64,000 nucleotides of DNA from Phyllobacterium sp. OV277 (GCF_900104355.1 NZ_FNIY01000004.1:1-64000), one strand, 5' to 3'. Shown: positions 45,240-55,554, counted from the first letter of the stretch. Numbers and translations: made by a program. Notes: generated by a model not told the origin, from the sequence alone.

Positions 45240-46059
45240 ACACAATGTCCCCGTCGCAAATCCAGATTATGAGATCACGATCAGCGTCGTGATTTTCAAA
45301 CCAGATCGCGTAGTGCTCGGCAATACACTCAAAAGCCTGCAAAGGGCACTTGAAGAGACAACTCCGCTTCGCGCCAAGCTCTACGTCATCGACAACACCC
45401 CTGATGTTTCGGACCACAATTGGCTGAGAGTATTGTCGCCTGGCCTGCCACTTGAGATCATCGCGGGGCACGGCAACATTGGTTTTGGTGCAGCCAATAA
45501 TATGGTTCTGGACAGAGCGGGTAAATTCCACCTTGTTTTGAACCCAGACGTGGAAATGCAACCAGATGCCTTGAAACAGGCGCTGGCATTCATGACAGAA
45601 AACCCAGCCGGTGGCCTGATCACACCAAAGGCGTTTAATCCAGACGGAAGCACGCAGTATCTTTGCAAACGATATCCCGCAATCTTCGACCTGCTTCTTC
45701 GCGGCTTCGCCCCAAACGGCATCAAAAAGCTGTTTCGCAAGCGGTTACAGCGGTACGAAATGCGGGATCAGATTGCAGATACGCCGTTCTGGGACCCCCC
45801 CATTGTCAGCGGATGTTTCATGTTCTTCCGCGGCGACGTATACAAACAGTTGGGTGGTTTTGATCCGCGCTATCTGCTCTATTTCGAAGATTTCGATATT
45901 TCACTGCGCACCGGCAAAATAACGCGTATTGCCTATGTCCCGGCAGTCAAAATCGTCCACGAAGGTGGTCACGCCGCCAGCAAAGGCCTCTGGCACATCA
46001 GGCAGTTTGCCCGCTCCGCGTTCATATTCTACACGACCTATCCAATGAAGCTTTTCTAA
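45232..46059 (+). CDS. family 2 glycosyltransferase, WbbL-like
   Basis: 275 residues, overlapping the preceding gene by 8 bp. Shows ISVVIFKPD, VIDNTPD (for VDN.S), NIGFGAANN, LVLNPDVEM (DxD equivalent NPD) and LYFEDFDISLRTGK, the pattern of WbbL-type rhamnosyltransferases. The two genes probably add successive sugars, at least one rhamnose, to a lipid-linked or LPS acceptor. Confidence 0.82.
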   Translation: MVEHNVPVANPDYEITISVVIFKPDRVVLGNTLKSLQRALEETTPLRAKLYVIDNTPDVSDHNWLRVLSPGLPLEIIAGHGNIGFGAANNMVLDRAGKFHLVLNPDVEMQPDALKQALAFMTENPAGGLITPKAFNPDGSTQYLCKRYPAIFDLLLRGFAPNGIKKLFRKRLQRYEMRDQIADTPFWDPPIVSGCFMFFRGDVYKQLGGFDPRYLLYFEDFDISLRTGKITRIAYVPAVKIVHEGGHAASKGLWHIRQFARSAFIFYTTYPMKLF

Positions 46060-46089
46060 TCCGTCGTCTGAGACGCCGCGAAGACCTCT

Positions 46090-47418
46090 TTATTTGTCGC
46101 GGCCATCAATCTGCCGATTAATTGCCAGAGCAATCAACGTGCATGCAGCGCCAGACAGGAGATAAGCACCACTCGCAATAAGACCGAAGCGGCTTGACAA
46201 CGCCAAAGCAACAAGCGGAGCAAAACCGGCACCGAACAACCACGCAAGATCTGTTGTCAATGCAGACCCGGTATAGCGGTATCTTCTTGAAAAATTCGAC
46301 GCAACCGAGCCGGATGACTGGCCGAAGGACAAGCCGAGAAGCAGGAAGCCGAAAACCATGAAGATGATCTCGCCGACATCACCACCATCAAGAAGTTGAG
46401 GCGCAAAGCCGCTGAAGACAGCAATGGCAATGGCCGTGGCTATAAGCAATCGGCTCCGTCCCACACGATCGGCGATATTTCCGGAAGCTAGAATTGCCAG
46501 AACACCCACTGCCGCACCAATCGTCTCAATCATGAGAAAGCGTGCTGGCCCCTGATCCGTGAAAAGGAATACCCAGGAGAGAGGAAACACGGTGACCATA
46601 TGAAACAGGGCGAAGCTGGCCAAAGGAGCAAATGCACCGATAACAACATGCCGTCCTTCTGCCTGCAATGTATCGCTGACAGTGGTTGGCTGTAGTTCCC
46701 GGCGCTCGAAAAGTTCGGCGTATTGCTCGGTGACAACCATGCGCAGACGGGCAAAGAGCGCCACCACATTGATCGCAAAAGCAACAAAGAAAGGATAACG
46801 CCAACCCCATTCCAGAAAGTCCTGTGCGGACAGATGTGCAACGAAGAACGCAAAGAGGCTGGCTGCAACCATCAATCCGAGCGGGGCACCAAGCTGCGGG
46901 ATCATGGCATACCAGCCACGGCGACGTTCCGGTGCATTCAGGGCAAGGAGTGAGGCAAGCCCATCCCATTCACCGCCGAGCGCCAAACCTTGACCGAGCC
47001 GGAAAAGCGCAAGAAGCAGCGCCGATACCCAGCCCACTTGCTCATAGCCGGGAAGAAAAGCAATTGCCACTGTCGAGCTGCCCAGCAGGAACAGAGTGAT
47101 GGTGAGCTTAACTCCACGGCCATAGGTGCGGTCAATGGCCATGAAGATTACAGTACCGAGCGGTCGTGCAATAAAGGCCAGTGCAAAAATTGCGAAAGAA
47201 TAGAGCGTGCCCGTCAGCGGATCGACATAGGGGAAAACGAGTTTGGGGAAAACCAGCACGGAAGCAATGGCATAAACGAAAAAGTCGAAGAACTCCGACG
47301 TACGGCCAATAATAACGCCAATGGCGATTTCGCCCACGTTGACGTCGTCGTGACTGCCATGCAGGCCTTTCACGTCACGTCCGTGCGTCGATGAGGGCAC
47401 CCCTATTTCCGCGCTCAT
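46090..47418 (-). CDS. MFS transporter, metabolite:H+ symporter (MHS) type
   Basis: 442 residues with twelve predicted membrane segments and MHS-family features: GRTSEFFDFFVYAIASVLVFPKLVF-type first helix region with a long N-terminal tail, the DRTYGRGVKLTITLFLLGSS loop and RLGQGLALGGEWDG. Relatives carry organic acids such as citrate, alpha-ketoglutarate, shikimate or osmolytes. Substrate unknown. Divergent from cyoA over 173 bp; no sign that it belongs to the oxidase unit. Confidence 0.82.
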   Translation of the reverse strand: MSAEIGVPSSTHGRDVKGLHGSHDDVNVGEIAIGVIIGRTSEFFDFFVYAIASVLVFPKLVFPYVDPLTGTLYSFAIFALAFIARPLGTVIFMAIDRTYGRGVKLTITLFLLGSSTVAIAFLPGYEQVGWVSALLLALFRLGQGLALGGEWDGLASLLALNAPERRRGWYAMIPQLGAPLGLMVAASLFAFFVAHLSAQDFLEWGWRYPFFVAFAINVVALFARLRMVVTEQYAELFERRELQPTTVSDTLQAEGRHVVIGAFAPLASFALFHMVTVFPLSWVFLFTDQGPARFLMIETIGAAVGVLAILASGNIADRVGRSRLLIATAIAIAVFSGFAPQLLDGGDVGEIIFMVFGFLLLGLSFGQSSGSVASNFSRRYRYTGSALTTDLAWLFGAGFAPLVALALSSRFGLIASGAYLLSGAACTLIALAINRQIDGRDK

Positions 47419-47521
47419 ATCTGGTTGCGCTCCTCAATCCTGAATTGGCAGCTGCTTTCTTCAAGCCGCTCTCACGGCTTATGCTAGCATCTCCTTTATC
47501 ATTGTGACACATTACGGAAGG

Positions 47522-47540
47522 ATTGGGCAAATTGTCCAAT
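47522..47540. promoter_or_regulatory. candidate operator upstream of cyoA
   Basis: ATTGGGCAA-A-TTGTCCAAT: nine-base arms around one central base, matching at eight of nine positions, 52 bp before the cyoA start. Size and symmetry suit a dimeric regulator. I do not recognise the protein; it does not match an FNR site. Confidence 0.45.
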
Positions 47541-47591
47541 GTCACTTTGAATGGGGTGCCGCTACGGATGGCGTAAATTACCGCTGCTATC

Positions 47592-48755
47592 ATGTCAGGA
47601 ACGACCTTGAAACGTTTTCTTGCCGTCACCATACTTCCGTTTCTTACCATGCTGACCGCATGCAATGCTGTCGTCATGAGTCCGTCTGGTGACGTGGCCG
47701 CACAGCAGCGCGACCTCATTGTTATCTCGACCATTCTGATGCTGATCATCATTGTGCCCGTCATGCTGCTGACGGTATTTTTTGCATGGCGCTATCGCCA
47801 GTCTAATACGGAAGCCCGGTATGAGCCCGATTGGGACCACTCGACGCAGCTTGAGCTGATCATCTGGGCGGCCCCCTTGCTCATTATCATTTGCCTTGGC
47901 GCATTGACGTGGATGGGTACACACCTGCTCGATCCCTATCGCCCGCTGGATCGTATCGCTCCCGGCAAACTGGTCGATAAACAGACCAAGCCCCTGCAAG
48001 TGGAAGTTGTCGCGCTCGATTGGAAATGGTTGTTCATCTATCCGGAATATGGCGTGGCAACCGTCAACGAGCTGGCCGCTCCGGTAGACAGACCCATCAA
48101 TTTCCGGCTGACCTCATCGGCGGTCATGAATTCATTCTATATTCCCGCCCTTGCCGGTCAGATCTACACCATGCCTGGCATGGCGACGAAGCTTAGTGCC
48201 GTGATCAACCATCCCGGTACATTTGAAGGCTTTTCGGCAAATTATAGCGGCGCTGGATTCTCCGGTATGAAGTTTGCGTTCCTCGGCCTGTCCGATGCCG
48301 ATTTTGACAAGTGGATGGCCGGTGTGAAGGCGCAAAGCGGTTCGCTGGATCGCAATGCTTATCTCGAACTTGAACGTCCCAGCGAAAATGACCCCGTGCG
48401 CCGCTACGGGAGCGTCGATGCACAGCTCTTTACCGCCGTGCTCAACCGCTGCGTCGAACTCGGTAAGATGTGCATGGATGAAATGAGTTCCATCGATGCC
48501 AAGGGCGGTCTTGGCCTTGCGGGCATCAACAATCTGCATCCACTTGAATATGATAAATACACACGGCGCGGTGCGATATTTGCTCCACCAGCGACCTATG
48601 TCGCGCGGATATGCACCACTGAAGAAGAGGCGAGAATGCGTGTGAGCCAGCCGCTTCTGTCACCGCGTGACATTTCTCCTGTCCTTGGCGCGGGTCTGCC
48701 GCGCCCGGTATCAGCCCCATTGTTCGGCGCACCGCGCCGCCCGTCGAATTCCTGA
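47592..48755 (+). CDS. cyoA: cytochrome bo3 quinol oxidase subunit II
   Basis: 387 residues. Lipoprotein signal with lipobox LTAC (Cys24), two membrane segments, then the periplasmic cupredoxin domain ([28 protein letters not shown]) in which the CuA ligands of cytochrome c oxidases are absent, as in quinol oxidases: the region has [23 protein letters not shown]-terminal extension of about 70 residues (after [16 protein letters not shown]) ends Pro/Arg-rich. First gene of cyoABCD. Confidence 0.93.
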   Translation: MSGTTLKRFLAVTILPFLTMLTACNAVVMSPSGDVAAQQRDLIVISTILMLIIIVPVMLLTVFFAWRYRQSNTEARYEPDWDHSTQLELIIWAAPLLIIICLGALTWMGTHLLDPYRPLDRIAPGKLVDKQTKPLQVEVVALDWKWLFIYPEYGVATVNELAAPVDRPINFRLTSSAVMNSFYIPALAGQIYTMPGMATKLSAVINHPGTFEGFSANYSGAGFSGMKFAFLGLSDADFDKWMAGVKAQSGSLDRNAYLELERPSENDPVRRYGSVDAQLFTAVLNRCVELGKMCMDEMSSIDAKGGLGLAGINNLHPLEYDKYTRRGAIFAPPATYVARICTTEEEARMRVSQPLLSPRDISPVLGAGLPRPVSAPLFGAPRRPSNS

Positions 48756-48771
48756 ACGGATTGAGTCCGAT

Positions 48772-50778
48772 ATGTTTGATAATCCCGCTCTTCTCAAAGC
48801 AGTCTTCGGCCGCCTGACGCTGGAATCGTTTCCGTATCATGAGCCGATTCTTGTCGGCACTTTCGCAATGGTGGCCCTTGGCGGCTTGGCACTGGTGGGA
48901 ATACTGACCTATTACCGCCTATGGGGTTATCTCTGGCGCGAATGGTTCACCAGCATCGACCACAAGCGCATTGGCATCATGTATATGGTCCTGGGTATCG
49001 TCATGCTGCTGCGCGGCTTTTCCGATGCCATCATGATGCGCCTGCAACAGGCCATCGCTTTCGGCGGATCGGAAGGTTACCTCCCGGCGCATCACTACGA
49101 TCAGGTGTTCACCGCCCACGGCGTGATCATGATCTTCTTCGTCGCCATGCCGCTCGTCACGGGCCTCATGAACTTTGTCGTTCCGCTGCAAATCGGCGCG
49201 CGTGACGTGTCCTTTCCGTTCCTGAACAATTTCAGCTTCTGGATGACAACCGCTGGCGCCATACTGGTCATGATGTCCCTGTTCGTCGGGGAGTTTGCCA
49301 AGACCGGCTGGCTCGCCTATCCACCGCTTTCCAATATCGGCTACAGTCCGGATGTCGGGGTGGACTACTATATTTGGGCGCTACAAATAGCGGGTATCGG
49401 CACATTGCTATCGGGCGTCAATCTGGTTGCGACCATCGTCAAGATGCGGGCGCCCGGCATGACAATGATGAAGCTGCCGGTCTTTACCTGGACAGCCCTT
49501 TGCACCAACGTCCTGATCGTGGCCGCCTTCCCCGTTCTGACAGCGGTTCTCGCTCTGCTCAGCCTTGACCGCTACGTCGGCACGAACTTCTTCACCAATG
49601 ATTTTGGTGGCAACCCCATGATGTATGTGAACCTCATCTGGATCTGGGGCCATCCGGAAGTCTACATTCTCATTTTGCCCGCTTTCGGCATCTTCTCCGA
49701 AGTCACCTCCACATTCTCCGGCAAGCGCCTCTTCGGTTATACATCGATGGTCTATGCGACCGTCGTTATCACCATTCTCGCCTATCTCGTCTGGCTGCAC
49801 CACTTCTTCACCATGGGTTCCGGTGCAAGCGTGAATTCTTTCTTCGGCATCACGACGATGATCATTTCGATCCCCACAGGCGCCAAAATATTCAACTGGC
49901 TCTTCACCATGTATCGTGGCCGCATCCGGTTTGAATTGCCGATGATGTGGACGATTGCCTTCATGTTGACCTTCGTTATCGGCGGCATGACAGGTGTACT
50001 ACTCGCCGTACCACCGGCAGACTTTGTGTTGCATAACAGCCTGTTCCTCGTGGCGCATTTCCATAATGTCATCATTGGCGGCGTGCTGTTCGGCCTCTTT
50101 GCCGGCATCAGCTACTGGTTCCCGAAGGCATTTGGCTTCAAGCTTGATCCGTTCTGGGGCAAAATGTCGTTCTGGTTCTGGGTCATCGGCTTCTACTTCG
50201 CCTTCATGCCGCTCTACGTATTGGGCCTGATGGGCGTAACAAGACGTCTGCGGGTGTTCAATGATCCGTCGCTGCAGATCTGGTTTGTCATCGCTGCTTT
50301 CGGTGCTGTCCTGATCGCTATCGGCATCCTGTCCTTCCTCATCCAGATTTATGTCAGCATCCGCAACCGTGAGAAGCTGGCGGACTTTACAGGCGATCCC
50401 TGGGATGGTCGGACGCTCGAATGGTCAACATCATCACCACCACCCGCTTACAACTTTGCCTTCACGCCGGTGGTTCATGATCTCGACGCTTGGCACGACA
50501 TGAAAAGACGCGGCTACACACGTCCGCTCGAAGGCTTCAAGGCGATCCACATGCCCAAAAACACCGGCACGGGTATTATCCTTGCGGTTCTGAGCATCAT
50601 CTTTGGCTTTGCCATGATCTGGTACATCTGGTGGTTGGCTGCCTTCGGTTTCGTGGCTATGCTCGCCGTAACGATCGGCCATACCTTCAACTACAAACGC
50701 GACTTCCACATACCGGCAGATGAAGTTATTCGCACGGAAGGTGAGCGGACAGCTCTCCTCGCAGGAGCCGCACAATGA
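48772..50778 (+). CDS. cyoB: cytochrome bo3 quinol oxidase subunit I
   Basis: 668-residue heme-copper oxidase. Heme b and heme o3/CuB ligands are visible: His116, the HPEVY motif (His294, Tyr298), LHHFF (His343, His344) and AHFHNV (His429, His431). Ubiquinol-site residues corresponding to E. coli Arg71, Asp75, His98 and Gln101 are present as Arg81, Asp85, His108 and Gln111, so it is a quinol rather than cytochrome c oxidase. About 15 membrane segments. ATG 48772 by family start; the frame extends upstream into cyoA. Confidence 0.96.
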   Translation: MFDNPALLKAVFGRLTLESFPYHEPILVGTFAMVALGGLALVGILTYYRLWGYLWREWFTSIDHKRIGIMYMVLGIVMLLRGFSDAIMMRLQQAIAFGGSEGYLPAHHYDQVFTAHGVIMIFFVAMPLVTGLMNFVVPLQIGARDVSFPFLNNFSFWMTTAGAILVMMSLFVGEFAKTGWLAYPPLSNIGYSPDVGVDYYIWALQIAGIGTLLSGVNLVATIVKMRAPGMTMMKLPVFTWTALCTNVLIVAAFPVLTAVLALLSLDRYVGTNFFTNDFGGNPMMYVNLIWIWGHPEVYILILPAFGIFSEVTSTFSGKRLFGYTSMVYATVVITILAYLVWLHHFFTMGSGASVNSFFGITTMIISIPTGAKIFNWLFTMYRGRIRFELPMMWTIAFMLTFVIGGMTGVLLAVPPADFVLHNSLFLVAHFHNVIIGGVLFGLFAGISYWFPKAFGFKLDPFWGKMSFWFWVIGFYFAFMPLYVLGLMGVTRRLRVFNDPSLQIWFVIAAFGAVLIAIGILSFLIQIYVSIRNREKLADFTGDPWDGRTLEWSTSSPPPAYNFAFTPVVHDLDAWHDMKRRGYTRPLEGFKAIHMPKNTGTGIILAVLSIIFGFAMIWYIWWLAAFGFVAMLAVTIGHTFNYKRDFHIPADEVIRTEGERTALLAGAAQ

Positions 50779-51404
50779 GTTCTTCCGTGGTTCACGAGAA
50801 CAGCGCAACACCAACTTTCTACGTGGTTGATGAGCACGATCATCCCGAAGGCGGCAGCACCATGTTCGGCTTCTGGATTTATCTGATGAGCGATTGCCTC
50901 ATCTTTGCGGTGCTGTTCGCAACCTATGGCGTGCTTGGCGGCAATTATGCAGCCGGACCATCGCCAAAAGATCTTTTCGATCTGCCGCTTGTGGCGATCA
51001 ATACGTCGATGCTGCTCTTTTCGTCCATCACCTATGGCTTTGCCATGCTGACGATGGACAAGGGACGGATTGGCGCAACGCAGGCTTGGCTTGGCTTGAC
51101 CGGCCTCTTCGGCCTGGCGTTCATTGGCATCGAACTTTACGAGTTCTCGCATATGATCCATGAAGGCGCCACGCCGCAGAGAAGCGCCTTCCTGTCGTCC
51201 TTCTTTACACTGGTTGGAACGCACGGGCTGCACGTCACCGTTGGTCTGGTCTGGCTGACAACCCTGATGATACAGGTCAAACGTTATGGGCTTATCGCGG
51301 CAAACAAGCGCCGCTTGATGTGCCTCAGCATGTTCTGGCACTTCCTTGACGTCATCTGGATTGGCGTTTTCACTTTCGTTTACCTGATGGGAATGTTGCG
51401 ATGA
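50775..51404 (+). CDS. cyoC: cytochrome bo3 quinol oxidase subunit III
   Basis: 209-residue subunit with five membrane segments and [20 protein letters not shown] near the N-terminus, typical of CyoC. Overlaps cyoB and cyoD by 4 bp each, so the four genes are coupled. Confidence 0.95.
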   Translation: MSSSVVHENSATPTFYVVDEHDHPEGGSTMFGFWIYLMSDCLIFAVLFATYGVLGGNYAAGPSPKDLFDLPLVAINTSMLLFSSITYGFAMLTMDKGRIGATQAWLGLTGLFGLAFIGIELYEFSHMIHEGATPQRSAFLSSFFTLVGTHGLHVTVGLVWLTTLMIQVKRYGLIAANKRRLMCLSMFWHFLDVIWIGVFTFVYLMGMLR

Positions 51405-51775
51405 CAACAGCGCGCACTGATGATCACAGCCACCCGGACGATGACGGGCACGCACACGGCTCGCTTCGATCCTATCTGATCGGTTTTGGCCTCTCGGTTG
51501 TCCTGACAGCAATCCCCTTCTGGCTCATTATGACCGGAGCCCTGGACTCCAAACAGGGGACGGCACTCGCAATCATGGCATTGGCCGTGATCCAGATCGT
51601 TGTGCATATGGTGTTTTTCCTGCACATGAACGTTCGTTCGGAAAATGGCTGGACGATGATGGCACTGATCTTCACGCTCGTCCTCGTGGTCATAACGCTC
51701 ACCGGGTCCCTATGGGTCATGTATCATCTGAACACCAACATGATGCCCGGCCACGATATGAGCCAGATCCCCTGA
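51401..51775 (+). CDS. cyoD: cytochrome bo3 quinol oxidase subunit IV
   Basis: 124-residue small subunit with a histidine-rich N-terminus ([15 protein letters not shown]) and three membrane segments of the COX4-pro type. Ends 11 bp before the SURF1 gene. No cyoE follows, so heme O synthase must be encoded elsewhere. Confidence 0.93.
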   Translation: MTTARTDDHSHPDDDGHAHGSLRSYLIGFGLSVVLTAIPFWLIMTGALDSKQGTALAIMALAVIQIVVHMVFFLHMNVRSENGWTMMALIFTLVLVVITLTGSLWVMYHLNTNMMPGHDMSQIP

Positions 51776-51786
51776 TGGCATAGCCA

Positions 51787-52557
51787 ATGGATGGCAATGT
51801 TGACGACAGCGGCGACCCTGCAAACCCACGACCGACATCTCTGTGGCGGCTTGGCATGTTTGGGCTTGTCGCGTTGTTGGGGGTCGTTCTGCTGTGCGGC
51901 CTTGGTATCTGGCAGATGGAGCGACGCGTCTGGAAACTGGATCTGATCGAGCGTGTCGAGCAACGTGTTGGCGCACCTACAACGCCTGCGCCGGGACCAG
52001 ATACTTGGCCCGCGATTGGTGATCAGGATACCTATCGTCATATCCGTGTGAGCGGACGTTTTCTGCAAAACCGTGATACGCTTGTCAAAGCCGTTACAGA
52101 GCGCGGCAGCGGATACTGGCTTATGAGCCCTTTCCAGACAGACAATGGTTTTACTGTGCTGATTAACCGGGGTTTTGTACCGGAAGGAACAGCAGAGGGC
52201 TCATGGCAGGAAACCGCGGACACGCAGATCACGGGCCTTATGCGCATGACTGAACCCAAAGGAGGTTTCCTCAGGCGGAACGATGCCTCTGTCGATCGAT
52301 GGTATTCGCGCGATGTTGACGCAATCGCGACAGCAAAATCCCTTGGTGTCATCGCCCCCTATTTTATTGATGCAGATGCCAATGCCAAATCGCAACAACC
52401 TCCCATCGGAGGATTGACGGTCATTCGTTTTGCCAACAATCATCTGGTTTATGCCATAACATGGTTTGTACTGGCCCTTATGCTTGCCGCAGCTACGATT
52501 TACGTTGGACGGAATGAATGGCAAATTCGCAAAATCATACGATTGAATCGGTCCTGA
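51787..52557 (+). CDS. SURF1-family oxidase assembly protein
   Basis: 256 residues with one membrane segment near each end and a periplasmic domain between them; SURF1 features are GIWQMERRVWKLDLIERV, the HIRVSGRF strand and VLINRGFVP. SURF1 proteins help insert heme into heme-copper oxidases. In alphaproteobacteria it often takes the place of cyoE next to quinol oxidase genes. Four bases before the histidine kinase frame. Confidence 0.9.
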   Translation: MDGNVDDSGDPANPRPTSLWRLGMFGLVALLGVVLLCGLGIWQMERRVWKLDLIERVEQRVGAPTTPAPGPDTWPAIGDQDTYRHIRVSGRFLQNRDTLVKAVTERGSGYWLMSPFQTDNGFTVLINRGFVPEGTAEGSWQETADTQITGLMRMTEPKGGFLRRNDASVDRWYSRDVDAIATAKSLGVIAPYFIDADANAKSQQPPIGGLTVIRFANNHLVYAITWFVLALMLAAATIYVGRNEWQIRKIIRLNRS

Positions 52558-52561
52558 CATA

Positions 52562-53941
52562 TTGAGCCAAGTGCTGAACCCAGAGGCGGAACGCGTGGAG
52601 TCGAAACAGATCAGCGCAGCTGAAAATAGTCTGATGACCGGGCTTGGACCCGTGGCACCGCCAGCCGATTACACCGCCAATTGGAAAAATATGAGCCTTC
52701 TGATCCAGCTTCGCTGGATCGCGGTCGTCGGACAAATCGTGACGATTGCCGTTGTGCACGAATGGTTCAATATTGAATTGCCACTGCTTCCGATGTTTCT
52801 GGTTCTCGCTGGGATTATTGGGCTCAATCTCGCCAGCATTGTCTGGCTGCGCAATGACAAGATTACCACACAGGCCTCTCTGTTTATCGTTCTTGTGTTC
52901 GACGTGGCTGCTCTCACCGCGCAGCTCTATTTGAGTGGCGGCGCAACCAATCCCTTTATTTTCCTGTATCTCTTGCAGGTGACGCTCAGTGCGGTGCTGC
53001 TGGACGCGCGACTGACTTCAGCGATCGTCGCCATAGCCTGCACAAGCTTTGCTGGCCTTACGGTATTCTACGAACCCATTATCCTGCCCGGCCAAGGCTT
53101 CGATGAGCTTTTTCGCCTCCACATTATCGGCATGCTCATCTGCTTCGTTCTGGACGCTGCTCTCCTTGTCGTGTTTGTGGCGCGGATCAATCGCAATCTG
53201 CGCGAGCGCGATGCGAACCTTGCTGCCTTGAAACAGCATGCGGCAGAAGAGGATCATATTGTCCGTATGGGACTGCTTGCATCCGGTGCTGCACATGAGC
53301 TTGGTACACCGCTTTCTTCACTCTCGGTCATTCTTGGGGACTGGCGGCGCGTTCCCGCCCTTGCCAAAAACCCCGATCTTGTGCAGGAAATCGACGAAAT
53401 GCAGGCAGAGGTGCAGCGCTGCAAAGCGATTGTGACCGGCATTTTGCTCGCGGCCGGTGAAGCGCGCGGAGAAGCTCCTGCTATCACCACCGTCAATGCT
53501 TTCCTTGACGAACTTGTCGCTGAATGGCGCGCCGCGCGGTCTGCGACAACCCTTTCCTATGGGAATGCTTTTGGACTCAATCTTACAATCGTCTCGGATT
53601 CAGCCCTGAAACAGGTCATATTCAACGTGCTCGACAATGCATTCGATGCATCGCCCGGTTGGGTCGGTTTTCTGGCGGAGCGCGAGGGCGATATGCTGGT
53701 GCTCCGTGTCAATGATGCAGGTCCCGGCTTTCAGCCCGATATATTGGCAAAGTTTGGCAAGCCTTATCAGTCAAGCAAGGGTCGCCTCGGTGGTGGTCTC
53801 GGGCTTTTTCTGGTCGTCAATGCGGTGCGCAAACTTGGGGGCGCCGTGAATGCACGCAATCTGCCGCAGGGTGGCGCTTCTGTGACATTGGAGTTGCCGC
53901 TTGCATCGCTCGCCATTGGAGTGCGTGACCATGACAAGTGA
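52562..53941 (+). CDS. regB: RegB/PrrB/ActS-type redox sensor histidine kinase
   Basis: 459 residues with six N-terminal membrane segments, the quinone-binding motif GGATNPF (126-132), H-box AAHELGTPLSSL with phospho-accepting His245, a Cys287 in VQRCKA at the position of the redox-active Cys of RegB, and the ATPase boxes (NVLDNAFDASP, NDAGPGF, GGGLGLFLV). All features known to link RegB to quinone and thiol redox state are present. Start TTG 52562 is uncertain; downstream in-frame codons are possible. Overlaps regA by 11 bp. Confidence 0.88.
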   Translation: MSQVLNPEAERVESKQISAAENSLMTGLGPVAPPADYTANWKNMSLLIQLRWIAVVGQIVTIAVVHEWFNIELPLLPMFLVLAGIIGLNLASIVWLRNDKITTQASLFIVLVFDVAALTAQLYLSGGATNPFIFLYLLQVTLSAVLLDARLTSAIVAIACTSFAGLTVFYEPIILPGQGFDELFRLHIIGMLICFVLDAALLVVFVARINRNLRERDANLAALKQHAAEEDHIVRMGLLASGAAHELGTPLSSLSVILGDWRRVPALAKNPDLVQEIDEMQAEVQRCKAIVTGILLAAGEARGEAPAITTVNAFLDELVAEWRAARSATTLSYGNAFGLNLTIVSDSALKQVIFNVLDNAFDASPGWVGFLAEREGDMLVLRVNDAGPGFQPDILAKFGKPYQSSKGRLGGGLGLFLVVNAVRKLGGAVNARNLPQGGASVTLELPLASLAIGVRDHDK

Positions 53942-54464
53942 ACGGCTGCTGGTTATTGTTGAAGACGACACCGCGTTTGCCCGGACTCTGAAACGCTCCT
54001 TTGAGCGGCGCGAATACAGTGTCGTGTTGGCGAGCGGACTTGAGGAAGTTCAGGAGATTCTGAAGACCCAATCGCCACACTATGCAATCGTCGATCTGAA
54101 ACTTGCCGGCGCTTCGGGCCTCACCTGCGTCGAGGCACTGCATGCCCATGACCCGGAAATGCTCATTGTCGTGCTGACGGGTTTCGCCAGCATTGCAACG
54201 GCCGTGGAAGCAATCAAGCTTGGTGCGTGTCACTATCTGGCCAAGCCATCCAATTCCGACGATATCGAAGCAGCATTCAGCAAGGCAGCAGGTAATACAC
54301 AGATTGATCTGACCGCACGCCCGACGTCTATCAAGACGCTGGAATGGGAACGTATCCATCAGATGTTGGTAGAGACGGACTTCAACATATCAGAGACGGC
54401 GAGACGGCTTGGCATGCACCGCCGCACCCTCGCCCGCAAACTTGAAAAACGCCGGGTGAATTAG
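53931..54464 (+). CDS. regA: RegA/PrrA/ActR-type response regulator
   Basis: 177-residue response regulator with receiver Asp55 (AIVDLKL), conserved Thr in VLTGFAS and Lys in LAKPSN, and a Fis-type HTH at the C-terminus (ISETARRLGMHRRTLARKLE), as in RegA. Overlaps the end of regB. In relatives the pair controls respiratory oxidases in response to oxygen; here it sits right after cyoABCD-SURF1, so that operon is the likely target. Confidence 0.9.
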   Translation: MTSERLLVIVEDDTAFARTLKRSFERREYSVVLASGLEEVQEILKTQSPHYAIVDLKLAGASGLTCVEALHAHDPEMLIVVLTGFASIATAVEAIKLGACHYLAKPSNSDDIEAAFSKAAGNTQIDLTARPTSIKTLEWERIHQMLVETDFNISETARRLGMHRRTLARKLEKRRVN

Positions 54465-54482
54465 CCCGGCGCATTTCTTCGC

Positions 54483-55346
54483 TTACCGACCAGGTTGATT
54501 GCGCAGCTTTTCCGCTTCCGCATAAAAGCGCTTTTCCCATTCCTTGTGGTTATCGAGCCCTTCCCGAATGAATGGGGTGAATACGGCCAGATTCATGAGC
54601 AGCCAATTGACGAAATTGGCTGGGAACCTCGTGGGCTTTACGAAATCGACGAAAAGAACAACGCGGGTTTTATCCGTATGATTCCAGGCTTCGTGCTCAT
54701 AGGCATCATCGAAAATGAGCGCCTTGCCCTCCTGCCAGTGACAAATCTGGTCTTTGACGCGAATTGCCAGCCTGTCTGACTGTTCAGGAACAATCATGCC
54801 CAAATGGAGACGGAGCACACCATTATATGGCCCGCGATGCGGTGGCAGATGCTTTCCGGGTTCGAAGATCGAAAACATTGCCGTTTTCAGATTTGGAATC
54901 TTTTGCACGGCCGCCCAAGTCTTCGGGCAGGCAAGAATATTCTGTTCAGATTTCACGCCAAACCCGATCAGGAAGAACGTCTTCCAGCTCTTGTCCGTCG
55001 AAATGGTTTTAACATCGGTGGAAATGTCCTGAAATGCGGGCAATTCGCTCTGCCGAACAAGAACCTTGTCAAGTTCCGAGCGGATTTCCGGCCAGGCTTT
55101 TTCTATCTCGCTCGACCACGGAAAGGTGGCATTGTCATAAACCGGAGGATTGCCGAATTTGGCATATTTCAGATTGAGGCCCTCAGCCCAGGATACGATG
55201 CTCATGAAAAAGCGCGTGACCCGGCTGGCGCGCTCCATCGGTGCAATTCCGACCGTTTCAAAAGACTGCTTCGCATTTCCCGTCTGCAGTTTTCCTGAAT
55301 CAGATTCTTTCAAAGTTCCGTCAGTCACGATTTCTATCCCAATCAT
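54483..55346 (-). CDS. aspartyl/asparaginyl beta-hydroxylase-family enzyme (LpxO/OlsC-like)
   Basis: 287-residue Fe(II)/2-oxoglutarate dioxygenase. Likely metal and oxoglutarate residues: His170 in PPHRGPYN, His181 in RLHLGM, His218 in FDDAYEHEAWN and Arg228. The group includes LpxO (hydroxylates lipid A acyl chains) and rhizobial OlsC (hydroxylates ornithine lipid acyl chains), and the C-terminal hydrophobic stretch VNWLLMNLAVFTPFI fits membrane association. The start is unsure: ATG 55346 has a poor ribosome binding site, and ATG 55238 is an alternative. Convergent with regA. Confidence 0.8.
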   Translation of the reverse strand: MIGIEIVTDGTLKESDSGKLQTGNAKQSFETVGIAPMERASRVTRFFMSIVSWAEGLNLKYAKFGNPPVYDNATFPWSSEIEKAWPEIRSELDKVLVRQSELPAFQDISTDVKTISTDKSWKTFFLIGFGVKSEQNILACPKTWAAVQKIPNLKTAMFSIFEPGKHLPPHRGPYNGVLRLHLGMIVPEQSDRLAIRVKDQICHWQEGKALIFDDAYEHEAWNHTDKTRVVLFVDFVKPTRFPANFVNWLLMNLAVFTPFIREGLDNHKEWEKRFYAEAEKLRNQPGR

Positions 55347-55362
55347 TCATTGGCTTTACCCG

Positions 55363-55402
55363 CGCGTGCCGGACTCAATATCTTCAAAGAGCCCGGCACG
55401 CG
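55363..55402 (-). terminator. hairpin between ogt and hydroxylase genes
   Basis: CGCGTGCCGG and CCGGCACGCG pair perfectly over 10 bp with a 20-nt loop. It lies 153 nt after the ogt stop and only 17 bp before the hydroxylase start codon, so it may end ogt transcription or act in the hydroxylase leader. A second inverted repeat, TAGATT-ATAC-AATCTA, lies at 55412-55427. Confidence 0.45.
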
Positions 55403-55554
55403 TGTAGACTTTAGATTATACAATCTATGTGGAGTTTCTAGGGCTCGCAGCAATAATTGAGAAGCCAACTCAGCTTTTTCAGGTGCTTTTTGCCGGTGTT
55501 ATCCAATGAACCGCATCACTTCATCGTGTCTTTGGCAACCCTCTGAAAGGTTCG

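Noticed and set aside
51401-52557. Missing cyoE as a sign of a broken oxidase operon
   Set aside because: Heme O synthase is often encoded elsewhere in alphaproteobacteria, and all catalytic residues of CyoB are intact.
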